NCBI RefSeq assembly: GCF_000819845.1
Contig: NZ_CDCG01000027.1
Span: 1 to 64,000 of the forward strand
DNA: 64,000 nucleotides
Source: Aeromonas enteropelogenes
Lineage (GTDB): Bacteria > Pseudomonadota > Gammaproteobacteria > Enterobacterales > Aeromonadaceae
Direction: 5' to 3'
Part shown: positions 43,918 to 53,742 of the stretch, one piece after another
Layout of the letters: every line of letters starts with the position of its first letter
Position numbering within the stretch: the stretch's first letter is position 1
Position numbers and translations under genes: made by a program
Notes under the pieces: model-generated
What the model saw: only the letters and a program-made list of their open reading frames with translations
Told to the model about the DNA's origin: nothing
Databases searched by the model: none

Positions 43918-45047
43918 AAAAATGGATGGCCATTATGTTGCTGATCGCGATTGCCCTGTTTGGTAGCGTGATCGGCTTCAATGTGTTCAAGCAGAAGATG
44001 ATTGCCGACTATCTGGCCAACCGGCCGGAGCCCGAGTTCCCGGTGACGTCCATGGTCACCAAGGCACAGGACTGGGTGCCCACTATCGAAGCCATCGGCT
44101 TCATCGAGCCCAATCAGGGGGTCACTCTCTCCACCGAGCTGGCGGGCACCATAGATGCCATCAGCTTCGAATCGGGCAAGCCGGTCAAGGCAGACCAGCT
44201 GCTGCTGAGCCTGGACTCCAGTGTGGAAAAAGCCAATCTGCGCGCCTCCCAGGCCAAGCTGCCGGCTGCGAAGGCCAAGTTCGATCGTTTCCAGAACCTC
44301 TACAAGACCAGCTCCATCTCCAAGGAGCAGCTGGATGAGGCTGAAGCAGCCTATCGCTCGCTGGAGGCCGACATCGAGAGCCTGAAGGCCACCATAGCCC
44401 GGCGCGAGGTGCGTGCCCCCTTCAGCGGCATGGTCGGCCTGCGCAACGTCTTCCTCGGCCAGTATCTGCAACCGGGCACAGATATCGTGCGGCTGGAAGA
44501 TACCAGCGTGATGCGCCTGCGCTTCACCGTGCCCCAGACTGACATCTCCAAGATCACCCTGGGCCAGCCCATCGAAATCAAGGTGGATGCCTACCCCCAG
44601 ACCCGGTTTGATGGCCATATCTCCGCCATCGAGCCCGCCGTCAACTTCCAGAGCGGCCTGATCCAGGTCCAGGCGGACATCCCGAACAACGATGGCCAGC
44701 TGCGATCCGGCATGTTTGCCCGCGCCAGCATCATTCTGCCAACGGTGAAAGATCAGATCGTGATCCCGCAGACCGCCATCTCCTTCACCCTCTACGGTCA
44801 GAACATCTACGTGATCAAGGAGAGCGAGGAGACCGACAAGGATGGCAACAAGGTGAAGGTCAAACGAGCCAAGCAGGTGGTGGTCAAGGCGGGCGAGCGT
44901 CGTGGCAACGACGTGCACGTGCTCTCCGGCATCCAGGCTGGCGACGAAATCGTGCTCTCCGGCCAGGTACGCCTGAGCAACGACACCAGGGTGCGCGTGG
45001 TCCAAAACGATGCCCTGGCCGTCCCGGCACAAACCCCGATGCTGTAA
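43914..45047 (+). CDS. RND efflux periplasmic adaptor
   Basis: This membrane-fusion protein of 377 aa has an N-terminal membrane anchor (MAIMLLIAIALFGSVIGFNV), a lipoyl/barrel-sandwich domain (GTIDAISFESGKPVKADQLLLSLD split), a coiled-coil hairpin (about residues 95-160, LYKTSSISKEQLDEAEAAY) and a beta-barrel domain. It links the inner-membrane pump to an outer-membrane channel such as TolC. Coupled to tetR upstream and followed 15 bp later by the pump gene. Confidence 0.93.
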   Translation: MKKWMAIMLLIAIALFGSVIGFNVFKQKMIADYLANRPEPEFPVTSMVTKAQDWVPTIEAIGFIEPNQGVTLSTELAGTIDAISFESGKPVKADQLLLSLDSSVEKANLRASQAKLPAAKAKFDRFQNLYKTSSISKEQLDEAEAAYRSLEADIESLKATIARREVRAPFSGMVGLRNVFLGQYLQPGTDIVRLEDTSVMRLRFTVPQTDISKITLGQPIEIKVDAYPQTRFDGHISAIEPAVNFQSGLIQVQADIPNNDGQLRSGMFARASIILPTVKDQIVIPQTAISFTLYGQNIYVIKESEETDKDGNKVKVKRAKQVVVKAGERRGNDVHVLSGIQAGDEIVLSGQVRLSNDTRVRVVQNDALAVPAQTPML

Positions 45048-45062
45048 GCGCGGAGATCAGCG

Positions 45063-48000
45063 ATGCGATTTACTGACATTTTCATCAAACGGCCTGTGCT
45101 GGCGATCTCGCTCAGCTTTCTGATCGCCCTGCTGGGCTTTCAGGCCATCTTCAAGATGCAGGTACGGGAATACCCCGAGGTGACCAATACGGTGATCACC
45201 GTCAGCACCAGCTACTATGGCGCCGGTGCCGACCTGATCCAGGGGTTCATCACCCAGCCGCTCGAACAGGCGGTCGCGCAAGCCGACAACATCGACTTCA
45301 TGACCTCCTCCAGCCAGCTGGGCAGCTCCACCATCACCGCCTACATGAAGCTCAACACCGACCCCAATGCCGCGCTGTCCGACATCCTGGCCAAGGTCAA
45401 CTCGGTGCGCTCCCAGTTGCCGAAAGAGGCGGAAGACCCCTCGGTCACCTCCTCCACCGGCTCCACCACGGCAGTGCTCTACCTCGGCTTCACCAGCCCG
45501 GAGCTCAACTCCAGCCAGATCACCGACTATCTGGAGCGGGTCATCAAGCCGCAGCTGTTTACCGTGGGGGGCGTCTCCAAGGTGGATCTGTATGGCGGCG
45601 TCGAGTTTGCCCTGCGGGTGTGGCTGGATCCGGCCAAGATGGCGGCTTTCAACCTGACCGCCAGCGACGTGATGACGGTGCTCAACAGCAACAACTATCA
45701 GTCCGCCACCGGCCAGGCCACCGGCTACTTCACCCTGTTCAACGGCAATGCCGAGACCCAGGTGAGCGACACGGACGAGCTCAAGCGGCTGGTGGTTGCG
45801 ACTCGCGACAGCAAGGTGATCCGCCTCTCCGACATCGCCAAGGTCACTCTGGAGAAGAGCCACGACATCTACCGCGCCAGCGCCAACGGCCGCGAGGCCG
45901 TGGTCATGGCGGTCAACGCCGCCCCGACAGCCAACCCCATCAACATCGCCCACGATGTGCTGGAGCTGCTGCCGAGCCTGAAGCGCAACATGCCGAGTAC
46001 CCTGCAGGCCGACGTGCTGTATGACTCCACCATCGCCATCAACGAATCCATCAGCGAGGTGATCAAGACCATCCTCGAGGCGGCCGCCATCGTACTGGTG
46101 GTGATCACCCTGTTCCTAGGTTCGTTCCGGGCGGTCATCATCCCCATCATCACCATCCCCCTGAGTCTCATCGGCGTGGTGATGGTGATGGACATGTTCG
46201 GTTTCTCCATCAACCTGATGACCCTGCTGGCCATGGTGCTGGCCATCGGCCTGGTGGTGGACGATGCCATCGTGGTGCTGGAGAACGTGGATCGCCACAT
46301 CAAGGAGGGTGAGGAACCGTTCCGTGCCGCCATCATAGGTACTCGCGAGATCGCCGTGCCCGTCATTGCCATGACAGTCACCCTGGCGGCCGTGTATGCG
46401 CCGATCGCCCTGATGGGGGGCATTACCGGCTCCCTGTTCAAGGAGTTTGCCCTGACCCTGGCTGGCGCCGTGTTCGTCTCGGGCATCATCGCCCTGACCC
46501 TGTCGCCCATGATGTGCGCCAAGATGCTCAAGGCCAACGAGCAGCCGGGCAAGTTCGAGAGCAAGGTGCACCACCTGCTCGACCGCATGACCGATCGCTA
46601 CGACAGCATGCTGCACGCCGTGATGCAAAAGCGTCTCGTGGTGGTGGTGTTCGCCGTTATCGTGTTCGCCAGCCTGCCGCTGCTGTTCAAGTTCATCCCG
46701 AGCGAGCTGGCCCCGTCGGAGGACAAGGGGGTCATGGCAGTGCTGGGCACGGCGCCTTCCAACGCCAATCTGGACTACATCGAAAACACCATGGCGGACG
46801 TGAACAAGATCCTGGACGACCAGCCGGAGATCGCCTTCTCCCAGGTCTTCTCCGGGGTGTTCAACTCCAATCAGGCGTTCGGTATCGCCTCCATGGTGCC
46901 CTGGAGCCAGCGTGAAGCGAGCCAGAAAGAGGTGCTGGACCGGGTCGCCGGCCTGGTGAAGGATATCCCCGGCATGGCCATCACCACCTTCCAGTTCCCG
47001 GAACTGCCGGGTGCCTCCAGCGGCCTGCCGATCCAGTTCGTCATCACCACGCCGAACAGCTTCGAGAGCCTGTTCCTGATCGCCGGCGAGATGCTGGCGG
47101 CGACCCAGGCCAACGGCCAGTTCGTCTATTCGGATCTCGATCTGAACTACGACTCCGCTACCATGAAGATCCGCATCGACAAGGACAAGGCCGGCGCCTA
47201 CGGTATCACCATGCAGGACATCGGCATCACCATGGGCACCATGATGGCGGATGGCTACGTCAACCGGATCGACCTGGATGGCCGCTCCTATGAGGTGATC
47301 CCGCAGGTCGAGCGCAAATATCGTCTCAACCCCGAGTCTATCAAGGGGTATTACGTGCGCGCCGCCGATGGCAAGTCGATCCCGCTCGGCAGCCTCATCA
47401 GCATCGAAGTGGTCGGCGAGCCCCGCGCCCTGCCCCACTTCAACCAGCTGAACTCGGCCACCATTGGTGCCGTACCCGCTCCGGGCGTCGCCATGGGGGA
47501 TGCGATCAACTGGTTCAAGGCCACCGCCGAAGAGAAGCTGCCCCAAGGTTACCGCTACGACTTCATGGGGGAAGCCCGCCAGTTCGTGACCGAGGGTAAC
47601 GCGCTCTACGCCACCTTCGCCCTGGCCCTGGCCATCATCTTCCTGGTGCTGGCGATCCAGTTCGAATCGGTCCGCGACCCGCTGGTGATCATGGTGTCGG
47701 TGCCGCTCGCCATCAGCGGCGCCCTGATCGCCCTGGCATGGGGACTGGCCACCATGAACATCTACTCCCAGGTGGGCCTCATCACGCTCGTGGGTCTGAT
47801 TACCAAGCACGGCATCCTGATCTGCGAAGTGGCGAAGGAGCAGCAACTGCTGCGCGGCGTGAACCGGATGGAGGCCGTCATGCAGGCCGCCAAAGTACGT
47901 CTGCGTCCGATCCTGATGACTACGGCCGCCATGATTGCGGGCTTGATCCCGCTGCTCTACGCCACCGGCGCAGGGGCGGCCCAGCGCTTCAGCATCGGCA

Positions 48001-48143
48001 TCGTGATCGTGGCGGGGCTGGCCATCGGTACCCTGTTCACCCTGTTCGTGCTGCCGGTGATCTACACCTTCCTGGCTTCCACCCACAAGCCGCTGCCGGT
48101 ATTCGACGAGACCATTCCGCCCAAGGCCAACGGCGGACACTGA
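45063..48143 (+). CDS. RND multidrug efflux pump, VexH-like
   Basis: This 1026-aa pump of the HAE1 RND family starts FTDIFIKRPVLAISLSFLIALLG and has 12 membrane helices and two large periplasmic loops. The proton-relay motif in helix 4 reads GLVVDDAIVVLENV. It seems closest to V. cholerae VexH among pumps I can recall. It exports drugs, bile salts or detergents via the adaptor and an outer-membrane channel. No channel gene is present, so a TolC encoded elsewhere is expected. A strong terminator follows. Confidence 0.93.
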   Translation: MRFTDIFIKRPVLAISLSFLIALLGFQAIFKMQVREYPEVTNTVITVSTSYYGAGADLIQGFITQPLEQAVAQADNIDFMTSSSQLGSSTITAYMKLNTDPNAALSDILAKVNSVRSQLPKEAEDPSVTSSTGSTTAVLYLGFTSPELNSSQITDYLERVIKPQLFTVGGVSKVDLYGGVEFALRVWLDPAKMAAFNLTASDVMTVLNSNNYQSATGQATGYFTLFNGNAETQVSDTDELKRLVVATRDSKVIRLSDIAKVTLEKSHDIYRASANGREAVVMAVNAAPTANPINIAHDVLELLPSLKRNMPSTLQADVLYDSTIAINESISEVIKTILEAAAIVLVVITLFLGSFRAVIIPIITIPLSLIGVVMVMDMFGFSINLMTLLAMVLAIGLVVDDAIVVLENVDRHIKEGEEPFRAAIIGTREIAVPVIAMTVTLAAVYAPIALMGGITGSLFKEFALTLAGAVFVSGIIALTLSPMMCAKMLKANEQPGKFESKVHHLLDRMTDRYDSMLHAVMQKRLVVVVFAVIVFASLPLLFKFIPSELAPSEDKGVMAVLGTAPSNANLDYIENTMADVNKILDDQPEIAFSQVFSGVFNSNQAFGIASMVPWSQREASQKEVLDRVAGLVKDIPGMAITTFQFPELPGASSGLPIQFVITTPNSFESLFLIAGEMLAATQANGQFVYSDLDLNYDSATMKIRIDKDKAGAYGITMQDIGITMGTMMADGYVNRIDLDGRSYEVIPQVERKYRLNPESIKGYYVRAADGKSIPLGSLISIEVVGEPRALPHFNQLNSATIGAVPAPGVAMGDAINWFKATAEEKLPQGYRYDFMGEARQFVTEGNALYATFALALAIIFLVLAIQFESVRDPLVIMVSVPLAISGALIALAWGLATMNIYSQVGLITLVGLITKHGILICEVAKEQQLLRGVNRMEAVMQAAKVRLRPILMTTAAMIAGLIPLLYATGAGAAQRFSIGIVIVAGLAIGTLFTLFVLPVIYTFLASTHKPLPVFDETIPPKANGGH

Positions 48144-48184
48144 TCGCGTCCATCACCAAGAGGTCCGCCGTGGACCCCAGCAAC

Positions 48185-48216
48185 AAAACACCCCGCCAGA
48201 AGCGGGGTGTTTTTTT
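48185..48216 (+). terminator. Intrinsic terminator of the efflux operon
   Basis: AAAACACCCCGC and GCGGGGTGTTTT form a 12-bp stem with a 5-nt loop and a run of seven or more T. Confidence 0.92.
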
Positions 48217-48288
48217 ATCGAGGCTTGAGTAAGGCCACGCCGTAGTTCATGAGTGGCGGCAGTGAACTAACGGGGAAGGCCCCTGATA

Positions 48289-48987
48289 TCAGATGAACTC
48301 GTAGGCATCGCCGAAGATGCGCTCCGGCTCGGCGCCGAGGATCTTGAACTCCTCTCGCGCGGCCCCCGCCATCTCGAAGCGACCGGCCACATAGATGTCG
48401 TAGTCGTGCAGGCTGACGAAGTCATCCATGATGGCCTTGTGCACCAGCCCGGTCTTGCCGGTCCAGTTGCTTTCCGGCTCCTGCACCACGGGGATGTAGG
48501 TGAGCGGCGCATAGTCGCGCTCCCACTGCTGCATCTGCTCCTGCTCGTAGAGCCAGTGTGCCTGACGCACGCCCCAGTAGAAGAACACAGGACGCTTGCT
48601 GCCGGTCGCGATCAGGTATTCCAGAATGGATTTGGCGTAGGAGAAACCGGTGCCGCCAACCATCAGGATCAGCGGACGGGGGGATTCGTCGCGCAGGAAG
48701 GCCTTGCCAGCCGGCAGTTCAACCTCGATCTCGCCCTGCTCGCGCATGCGGGCCAGCACCTGGCCGGCGTAGGCGTTCTCGGGGGTGGCACCGATCTGCA
48801 GCTCCAGCACGCCGGAACGGGTCGGCGAGTTGGCGATGGAGAAGGGACGCTTGTCCGAATCGCTCATCACCACCAGCAGATACTGGCCCGGCTTGAAACT
48901 GACCTCTTGCAGCGGCGTCAGGGCCACGTGCCAGATGGTGTCGACATATTCGCGCAGTTCCTCTACGCGGCACTTGATACGTTGCAT
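48289..48987 (-). CDS. fre: NAD(P)H-flavin reductase
   Basis: This 232-aa protein reduces free flavins with NAD(P)H. The flavin-binding RPFSIAN and the NAD-binding LMVGGTGFSYAKSIL and FYWGVRQ are visible, and the length matches E. coli Fre. Reduced flavin can serve ferric reduction, ribonucleotide reductase activation or luciferase-like enzymes. AAGGAC precedes the ATG at 48987. It lies downstream of ubiD, as in E. coli ubiD-fre; prenylated FMN cofactor of UbiD gives a possible link. Confidence 0.94.
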   Translation of the reverse strand: MQRIKCRVEELREYVDTIWHVALTPLQEVSFKPGQYLLVVMSDSDKRPFSIANSPTRSGVLELQIGATPENAYAGQVLARMREQGEIEVELPAGKAFLRDESPRPLILMVGGTGFSYAKSILEYLIATGSKRPVFFYWGVRQAHWLYEQEQMQQWERDYAPLTYIPVVQEPESNWTGKTGLVHKAIMDDFVSLHDYDIYVAGRFEMAGAAREEFKILGAEPERIFGDAYEFI

Positions 48988-49148
48988 TCTTGTCCTTGTA
49001 ACGGGCTCGCTCGGCCCGTTTTCGCTCATTGATTCACTGTGAACGGGTGACCAGCGACCCGGTCTTGCCCGTCGAGAATACCCAATTCAGGCGAAATGGC
49101 ATCTCTCTTTTGCGGCGCGGTGGCCGGTCAGGCCACCGCTCACTCTTC

Positions 49149-50615
49149 TCAAAGGATATTCAGCTCATCCCAGATGGCATCGATCTTCTGTTTCACCGCC
49201 TCGTCCTGGACGATGGGCTGACCCCACTCACGGTTGGTCTCGCCAGGCCACTTGTTGGTGGCGTCGAGCCCCATCTTGGAGCCGAGCCCGGAGACCGGCG
49301 AGGCGAAGTCCAGGTAGTCGATCGGCGTGTGCTCGATCAGGGTGGTGTCGCGGGCCGGGTCCATCCGGGTGGTGATGGCCCAGATCACGTCTTTCCAGTC
49401 GCGGGCGTTGACGTCGTCATCGCACACCACCACGAACTTGGTGTACATGAACTGGCGCAGGAAGGACCAGACCCCCAGCATCACCCGCTTGGCGTGGCCC
49501 GGGTAGCGCTTCTTGATGGTCACCACCGCCATCCGGTAGGAGCAGCCCTCCGGCGGCAGGTAGAAGTCGACGATCTCGGGGAACTGCTTCTGCAGCAGCG
49601 GCACGAACACCTCGTTGAGCGCCAGCCCCAGCACCGCCGGCTCATCGGGCGGACGGCCGGTGTAGGTGCTGTGATAGATGGCATCACGACGCTTGGTGAT
49701 GTGGGTGATGGTGAACACGGGGAACTCGTCCACCTCGTTGTAGTAACCGGTGTGATCCCCGTACGGCCCTTCCGGTGCCATCTCGCCCGGCTCCAGATAA
49801 CCCTCCAGCACGATCTCGGCACTGGCGGGTACCTCCAGATCGCAGCTGATGGCCTTGACCACCTCGGTACGGCTGCCCCGCAGCAGCCCCGCGAAGGCGT
49901 ATTCGGAGAGGGTATCCGGCACCGGCGTCACGGCACCGAGTATGGTCGCCGGATCGGCACCGAGCGCCACCACCACGGGGAAACGCTCGCCCGGGTGGGC
50001 CTCCTGCCACTCGCGAAAATCGATGGCACCGCCGCGATGATCGAGCCAGCGCATGATCAGCTTGTTCTTGCCGATCTTCTGCTGGCGGTAAATGCCGAGG
50101 TTCTGGCGCTTCTTGTAGGGGCCGCGAGTGATGGTCAGACCCCAGGTCACCAGCGGGGCCACGTCACCCGGCCAGCAGTGCTGGATCGGGATCTGGTCCA
50201 GGTCGACCGCATCCCCCTCCAGCACCACCTGCTGGCAAGGGGCGGACGAGAGACGCTTGGTCGGCATGTTGAGCACCTGCTTGAAGATCGGCAGCTTCTC
50301 CATCAGCTCCTTGAGGCCGCGGGGCGGCTCGGGCTCCTTCAGGTAGGAGAGCCACACCCCGACCTGACGCAGGGCGCTCACATCCGGCTGTCCCATGCCC
50401 ATGGCGACCCGATCCGGCGTACCGAACAGGTTGGTCAGCACCGGCATGGTGTGGCCTTTGGGGTTTTCGAACAGCAGGGCCGGGCCCCCCGCACGCAGGG
50501 TGCGATCGCTGATTTCGGTCATCTCCAGATAGGGATCTATCTCGCGCGTGATGCGCCTGAGTTGTCCGTTTTGTTCCAGCTGCGCGATAAAATCACGCAA
50601 GTCCTTGTATTTCAT
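49149..50615 (-). CDS. ubiD: 4-hydroxy-3-polyprenylbenzoate decarboxylase
   Basis: UbiD removes the carboxyl group of polyprenyl-4-hydroxybenzoate in ubiquinone synthesis, using prenylated FMN made by UbiX. The 488-aa protein starts [20 protein letters not shown] and contains [47 protein letters not shown] and the Glu/Arg/Glu active-site region, all typical. The ATG at 50615 is chosen; the frame has four extra upstream codons. It precedes fre. Confidence 0.96.
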   Translation of the reverse strand: MKYKDLRDFIAQLEQNGQLRRITREIDPYLEMTEISDRTLRAGGPALLFENPKGHTMPVLTNLFGTPDRVAMGMGQPDVSALRQVGVWLSYLKEPEPPRGLKELMEKLPIFKQVLNMPTKRLSSAPCQQVVLEGDAVDLDQIPIQHCWPGDVAPLVTWGLTITRGPYKKRQNLGIYRQQKIGKNKLIMRWLDHRGGAIDFREWQEAHPGERFPVVVALGADPATILGAVTPVPDTLSEYAFAGLLRGSRTEVVKAISCDLEVPASAEIVLEGYLEPGEMAPEGPYGDHTGYYNEVDEFPVFTITHITKRRDAIYHSTYTGRPPDEPAVLGLALNEVFVPLLQKQFPEIVDFYLPPEGCSYRMAVVTIKKRYPGHAKRVMLGVWSFLRQFMYTKFVVVCDDDVNARDWKDVIWAITTRMDPARDTTLIEHTPIDYLDFASPVSGLGSKMGLDATNKWPGETNREWGQPIVQDEAVKQKIDAIWDELNIL

Positions 50616-50648
50616 GCGGGTTCCCAACCGGATTCAGGGTGTGCTGCA

Positions 50649-51650
50649 TTATAACCCTGGTGTCACACCGGGTGTACCCGAATCGGGTAACAGGCTCGGT
50701 GCAATGGGGGGCATGTCACGGCGTCCCAGGTGTTTCGCCAACGCCGAGAGCATCAGGGGTTCGTCCACCTCCAGCAACAGGGCAACCACCTGGGCGCCAT
50801 ACTGGCGATTGGTGAGCTCGGCCAGCAGATAGCTCCTCGCCTGCTCCGGCAAGGGGGAGAGGGTACCCAGCTGATGCAGGGCAGCGCCTTTCAGCTGAGG
50901 GTTGGCGCTGGCCTCGATCAGCAGCCTGCTCGCCACCACGCCCTGATGGAAACGGTTGATGGTGGGCAGCGCCGCCAGGGCATCCTGATCCACCGGCTGG
51001 CGCCACAATCTGGCATAGAGCCCGGGCTCCCCGGTGCGCTGCAACAGCTGCAACAACAGACGGTTGTCGGGCAGGTAGATGTTCTGGGAAGCCAGCTGAC
51101 GCGCCTCCCGCAGCCAGACTGGCAACGGCAGTTGCTCGAAGGCCTGCAGCAGCGCCTGTTGCTGCTGGGCCAATTCGGGGTTGGCCCGGTAATAGATGGA
51201 TTTGAACTGGAAGCGGCCGAGGGCCAGTTGCTGGCGATACTCTTCCTGCCAGGCCTGCTGCTGCCAGCGCGACAACAACAAGCGCGCCTGGGCGGCAAAA
51301 TCATAGGCAGGCTGCTGCACCAGAAAACCGTTCTTCTCCTTTTCGACCAACCAGCCGGGCACTCTGGCCGACTGGGCTCGCACCCAGACCAACTGGTCCG
51401 CACTGGCGGGAGCCGATTGTTGCTGGAGGGTCGCCAGCAGCTTGCTCAGCAGGTACTCCCGTTGACCGAGGGCCAACGAATCCAGCAGCGCATCGATGGC
51501 TGCATACTGCTCCTGTTGCAAGCGATCCGTGAGATAGGTGAGATGCTCGGCCACCCCTTCGTCGGCCACCAGCACAGGAGCCGTGGCAGCGGTCAGCTGG
51601 GGCGGTGCGCCGGCCAGGGCTGCGAGCAACAAGATGATGCGGATTGTCAT
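50649..51650 (-). CDS. Secreted helical-repeat protein of unknown function
   Basis: This protein of 333 aa has a signal peptide (IRIILLLAALAGAPPQLTAA) and is otherwise rich in Leu, Gln and Ala, forming helices that resemble HEAT-like repeats (LLDSLALGQREYLLSKLLAT, LLQLLQRTGEPGLYARLW). Periplasmic location is predicted. No catalytic motif or named family is recognised. The C-terminus carries a short repeat, GVTPGVTPGL. It ends 33 bp before ubiD on the same strand, so the two may be co-transcribed; a functional link is not evident. Confidence 0.65.
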   Translation of the reverse strand: MTIRIILLLAALAGAPPQLTAATAPVLVADEGVAEHLTYLTDRLQQEQYAAIDALLDSLALGQREYLLSKLLATLQQQSAPASADQLVWVRAQSARVPGWLVEKEKNGFLVQQPAYDFAAQARLLLSRWQQQAWQEEYRQQLALGRFQFKSIYYRANPELAQQQQALLQAFEQLPLPVWLREARQLASQNIYLPDNRLLLQLLQRTGEPGLYARLWRQPVDQDALAALPTINRFHQGVVASRLLIEASANPQLKGAALHQLGTLSPLPEQARSYLLAELTNRQYGAQVVALLLEVDEPLMLSALAKHLGRRDMPPIAPSLLPDSGTPGVTPGL

Positions 51651-51784
51651 GACGTCTCCATCCTTGTGACATCGAAAATAGAGGGGCCATCTCTGACATA
51701 TGGCCGGCATCCCTGCGCCCGGCCATACACACTCAACGCCTCAATGGCCTTCCATAGTACTCAGGCGAGCGGCCAATCCATAAA

Positions 51785-51810
51785 CAAAAACCGCGACCTG
51801 GGCCGCGGTT
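51785..51810 (-). terminator. Intrinsic terminator after rho
   Basis: AACCGCG and CGCGGTT form a 7-bp stem with an 8-nt loop, followed on the minus strand by TTTTTG, 20 bp past the rho stop. Confidence 0.75.
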
Positions 51811-51829
51811 TCGTCATTTCTTGACCGGA

Positions 51830-53095
51830 TTACTTCTGCTGGCGCCGCATGGCGTCGAAGAACTCGTCGTTGGTCTTGGTCATCGCCAGCTTGTCGATGA
51901 GGAACTCGATGCCGTCAATCTCGCCCATCGGGTGGACGATCTTGCGCAGGATCCACATCTTCTGCAGCTCGTCGCCGGTGGTCAGCAGCTCTTCCTTGCG
52001 AGTACCGGAGCGGGTGATGTCGATGGCCGGGTAGACTCGCTTCTCGGCGATCTTGCGCGAGAGGTGCAGTTCCATGTTGCCGGTACCCTTGAACTCTTCG
52101 TAGATGACTTCATCCATCTTGGAGCCGGTATCGATCAGCGCGGTGGCGATGATGGTCAGGCTACCACCCTCTTCCACGTTACGGGCCGCACCGAAGAAGC
52201 GCTTCGGACGGTGCAGGGCGTTGGCATCCACACCACCGGTCAGTACCTTGCCGGATGACGGGATCACGGTGTTGTAGGCGCGTGCCAGACGGGTGATGGA
52301 GTCCAGCAGGATCACCACGTCCTTCTTGTGCTCGACCAGACGCTTGGCCTTCTCGATCACCATCTCGGCGACCTGGACGTGACGGGATGCCGGCTCGTCG
52401 AAGGTGGAGGCGATCACTTCACCCTTCACCATCCGCTGCATCTCGGTCACTTCTTCCGGACGTTCGTCGATCAGCAGGACGATCAGTTCACAATCCGGGT
52501 GGTTGTAGGCGATGCTCTGGGCGATGTTCTGCAGCAGCATGGTCTTACCGGCCTTGGGCGGAGCGACGATGAGGCCGCGCTGACCCTTACCGATGGGGGA
52601 CGCCAGATCCAGCACGCGGGCGGTGATGTCTTCGGTCGAACCGTTGCCACGCTCCATGCGCAGACGCTCGTTGGCGTGCAGCGGGGTGAGGTTTTCAAAC
52701 AGGATCTTGTTGCGGGAGTTTTCCGGACGGTCGTAGTTGACCTCGTTGACCTTGAGCAGTGCGAAATAGCGTTCGCCCTCTTTCGGTGGCCGGATCTTGC
52801 CGGAGATGGTGTCGCCGGTGCGCAGGTTGAAGCGGCGGATCTGGCTCGGGGAGACATAGATGTCATCAGGACCCGCCAGGTAGGAGCCGTCTGCACTGCG
52901 CAGGAAGCCAAAACCATCGGTCAGGATTTCCAGCACACCGTCGCCAAAGATATCTTCACCACCCTTGGCGTGCGCCTTGAGGATGGCAAAAATAATGTCT
53001 TTCTTGTGCGCCCGAGCCAGATTTTCCAACCCCATGGATTCGCCGAGCTTGACCAGCTCAGACACAGGAGTGTTCTTTAATTCAGTCAGATTCAT
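51830..53095 (-). CDS. rho: Transcription termination factor Rho
   Basis: Rho is a hexameric RNA helicase that terminates transcription at unstructured C-rich sites. The 421-aa protein has the N-terminal RNA-binding cold-shock-like domain ([23 protein letters not shown]) and the ATPase core with Walker A in [12 protein letters not shown] and Walker B in [14 protein letters not shown]. Length matches the enteric protein. The 200-bp leader before it (53096-53300) fits the autogenously regulated leader known for E. coli rho. The order rho-trxA-rhlB-gppA matches E. coli. Confidence 0.98.
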   Translation of the reverse strand: MNLTELKNTPVSELVKLGESMGLENLARAHKKDIIFAILKAHAKGGEDIFGDGVLEILTDGFGFLRSADGSYLAGPDDIYVSPSQIRRFNLRTGDTISGKIRPPKEGERYFALLKVNEVNYDRPENSRNKILFENLTPLHANERLRMERGNGSTEDITARVLDLASPIGKGQRGLIVAPPKAGKTMLLQNIAQSIAYNHPDCELIVLLIDERPEEVTEMQRMVKGEVIASTFDEPASRHVQVAEMVIEKAKRLVEHKKDVVILLDSITRLARAYNTVIPSSGKVLTGGVDANALHRPKRFFGAARNVEEGGSLTIIATALIDTGSKMDEVIYEEFKGTGNMELHLSRKIAEKRVYPAIDITRSGTRKEELLTTGDELQKMWILRKIVHPMGEIDGIEFLIDKLAMTKTNDEFFDAMRRQQK

Positions 53096-53266
53096 AGTGG
53101 TGAAAGTCTGTAAGCAAGGATTGAAATGAGGAGACAGTCTGCTGGATTGATGCTGATCGGATTTGATTTGCCGGGCTGATGTGTGAGCAAAGAGTCAGGC
53201 AAAAAGGTTAGCAAACGAGCGATAAATTAGCACCAATCGGGGTGAGCGTCTAGGTGATAAAACACA

Positions 53267-53293
53267 AGGAGCGCATTATTGCAATGCGCTCCT
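53267..53293 (-). terminator. Hairpin after trxA, at the rho leader
   Basis: AGGAGCGCATT and AATGCGCTCCT form a perfect 11-bp stem with a 5-nt loop; on the minus strand it is followed by TGTGTTTT. It lies between trxA and rho. Confidence 0.75.
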
Positions 53294-53302
53294 CTTGGAT
53301 TA

Positions 53303-53629
53303 TTACAGGTTGCCGTCCAGGAACTCTTTCAGTTGAGTTTTGGACAGTGCACCGACCTTGGTCGCTGCCACTTCGCCATTCTTGAACAGCAAGAGGGTCG
53401 GAATACCACGAATGCCGTACTTGGGCGGAGTATCAGAATTATGGTCGATGTTCAGTTTGGCAACGGTCACGCGACCGGCGTACTCTTGGGCAACTTCTTC
53501 CAGGATCGGGGCAATCATTTTGCACGGACCACACCATTCGGCCCAGAAGTCTACCAGAACGGCACCATCGGCTTTGATTACATCTGCCTCGAAGCTGGCA
53601 TCGCTCAGCTGAACAATCTTGTCACTCAT
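53303..53629 (-). CDS. trxA: Thioredoxin 1
   Basis: This 108-aa cytoplasmic thiol-disulfide reductase has the catalytic WCGPC in [14 protein letters not shown] and the cis-proline in [11 protein letters not shown]. It is kept reduced by thioredoxin reductase and supplies ribonucleotide reductase and others. The start at 53629 (SDKIVQLSD) is chosen over an ATG two codons upstream. It is divergent from rhlB with a gap of about 110 bp, as in E. coli. Confidence 0.97.
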   Translation of the reverse strand: MSDKIVQLSDASFEADVIKADGAVLVDFWAEWCGPCKMIAPILEEVAQEYAGRVTVAKLNIDHNSDTPPKYGIRGIPTLLLFKNGEVAATKVGALSKTQLKEFLDGNL

Positions 53630-53742
53630 CTCCAACTCCAGTCAGTAAATAAGACTTTATTGACATGTCAATAAAGGCAATAGTTGCCCTATTTGAAATG
53701 ATCCTGTTTATTATTGCAAGCCTAACCTGATAACCTACCGCC

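Noticed and set aside
46116-48140. 674-codon minus-strand frame opposite the RND pump
   Set aside because: His/Gln/Asp-rich antisense shadow; the plus strand encodes a complete 1026-residue pump.
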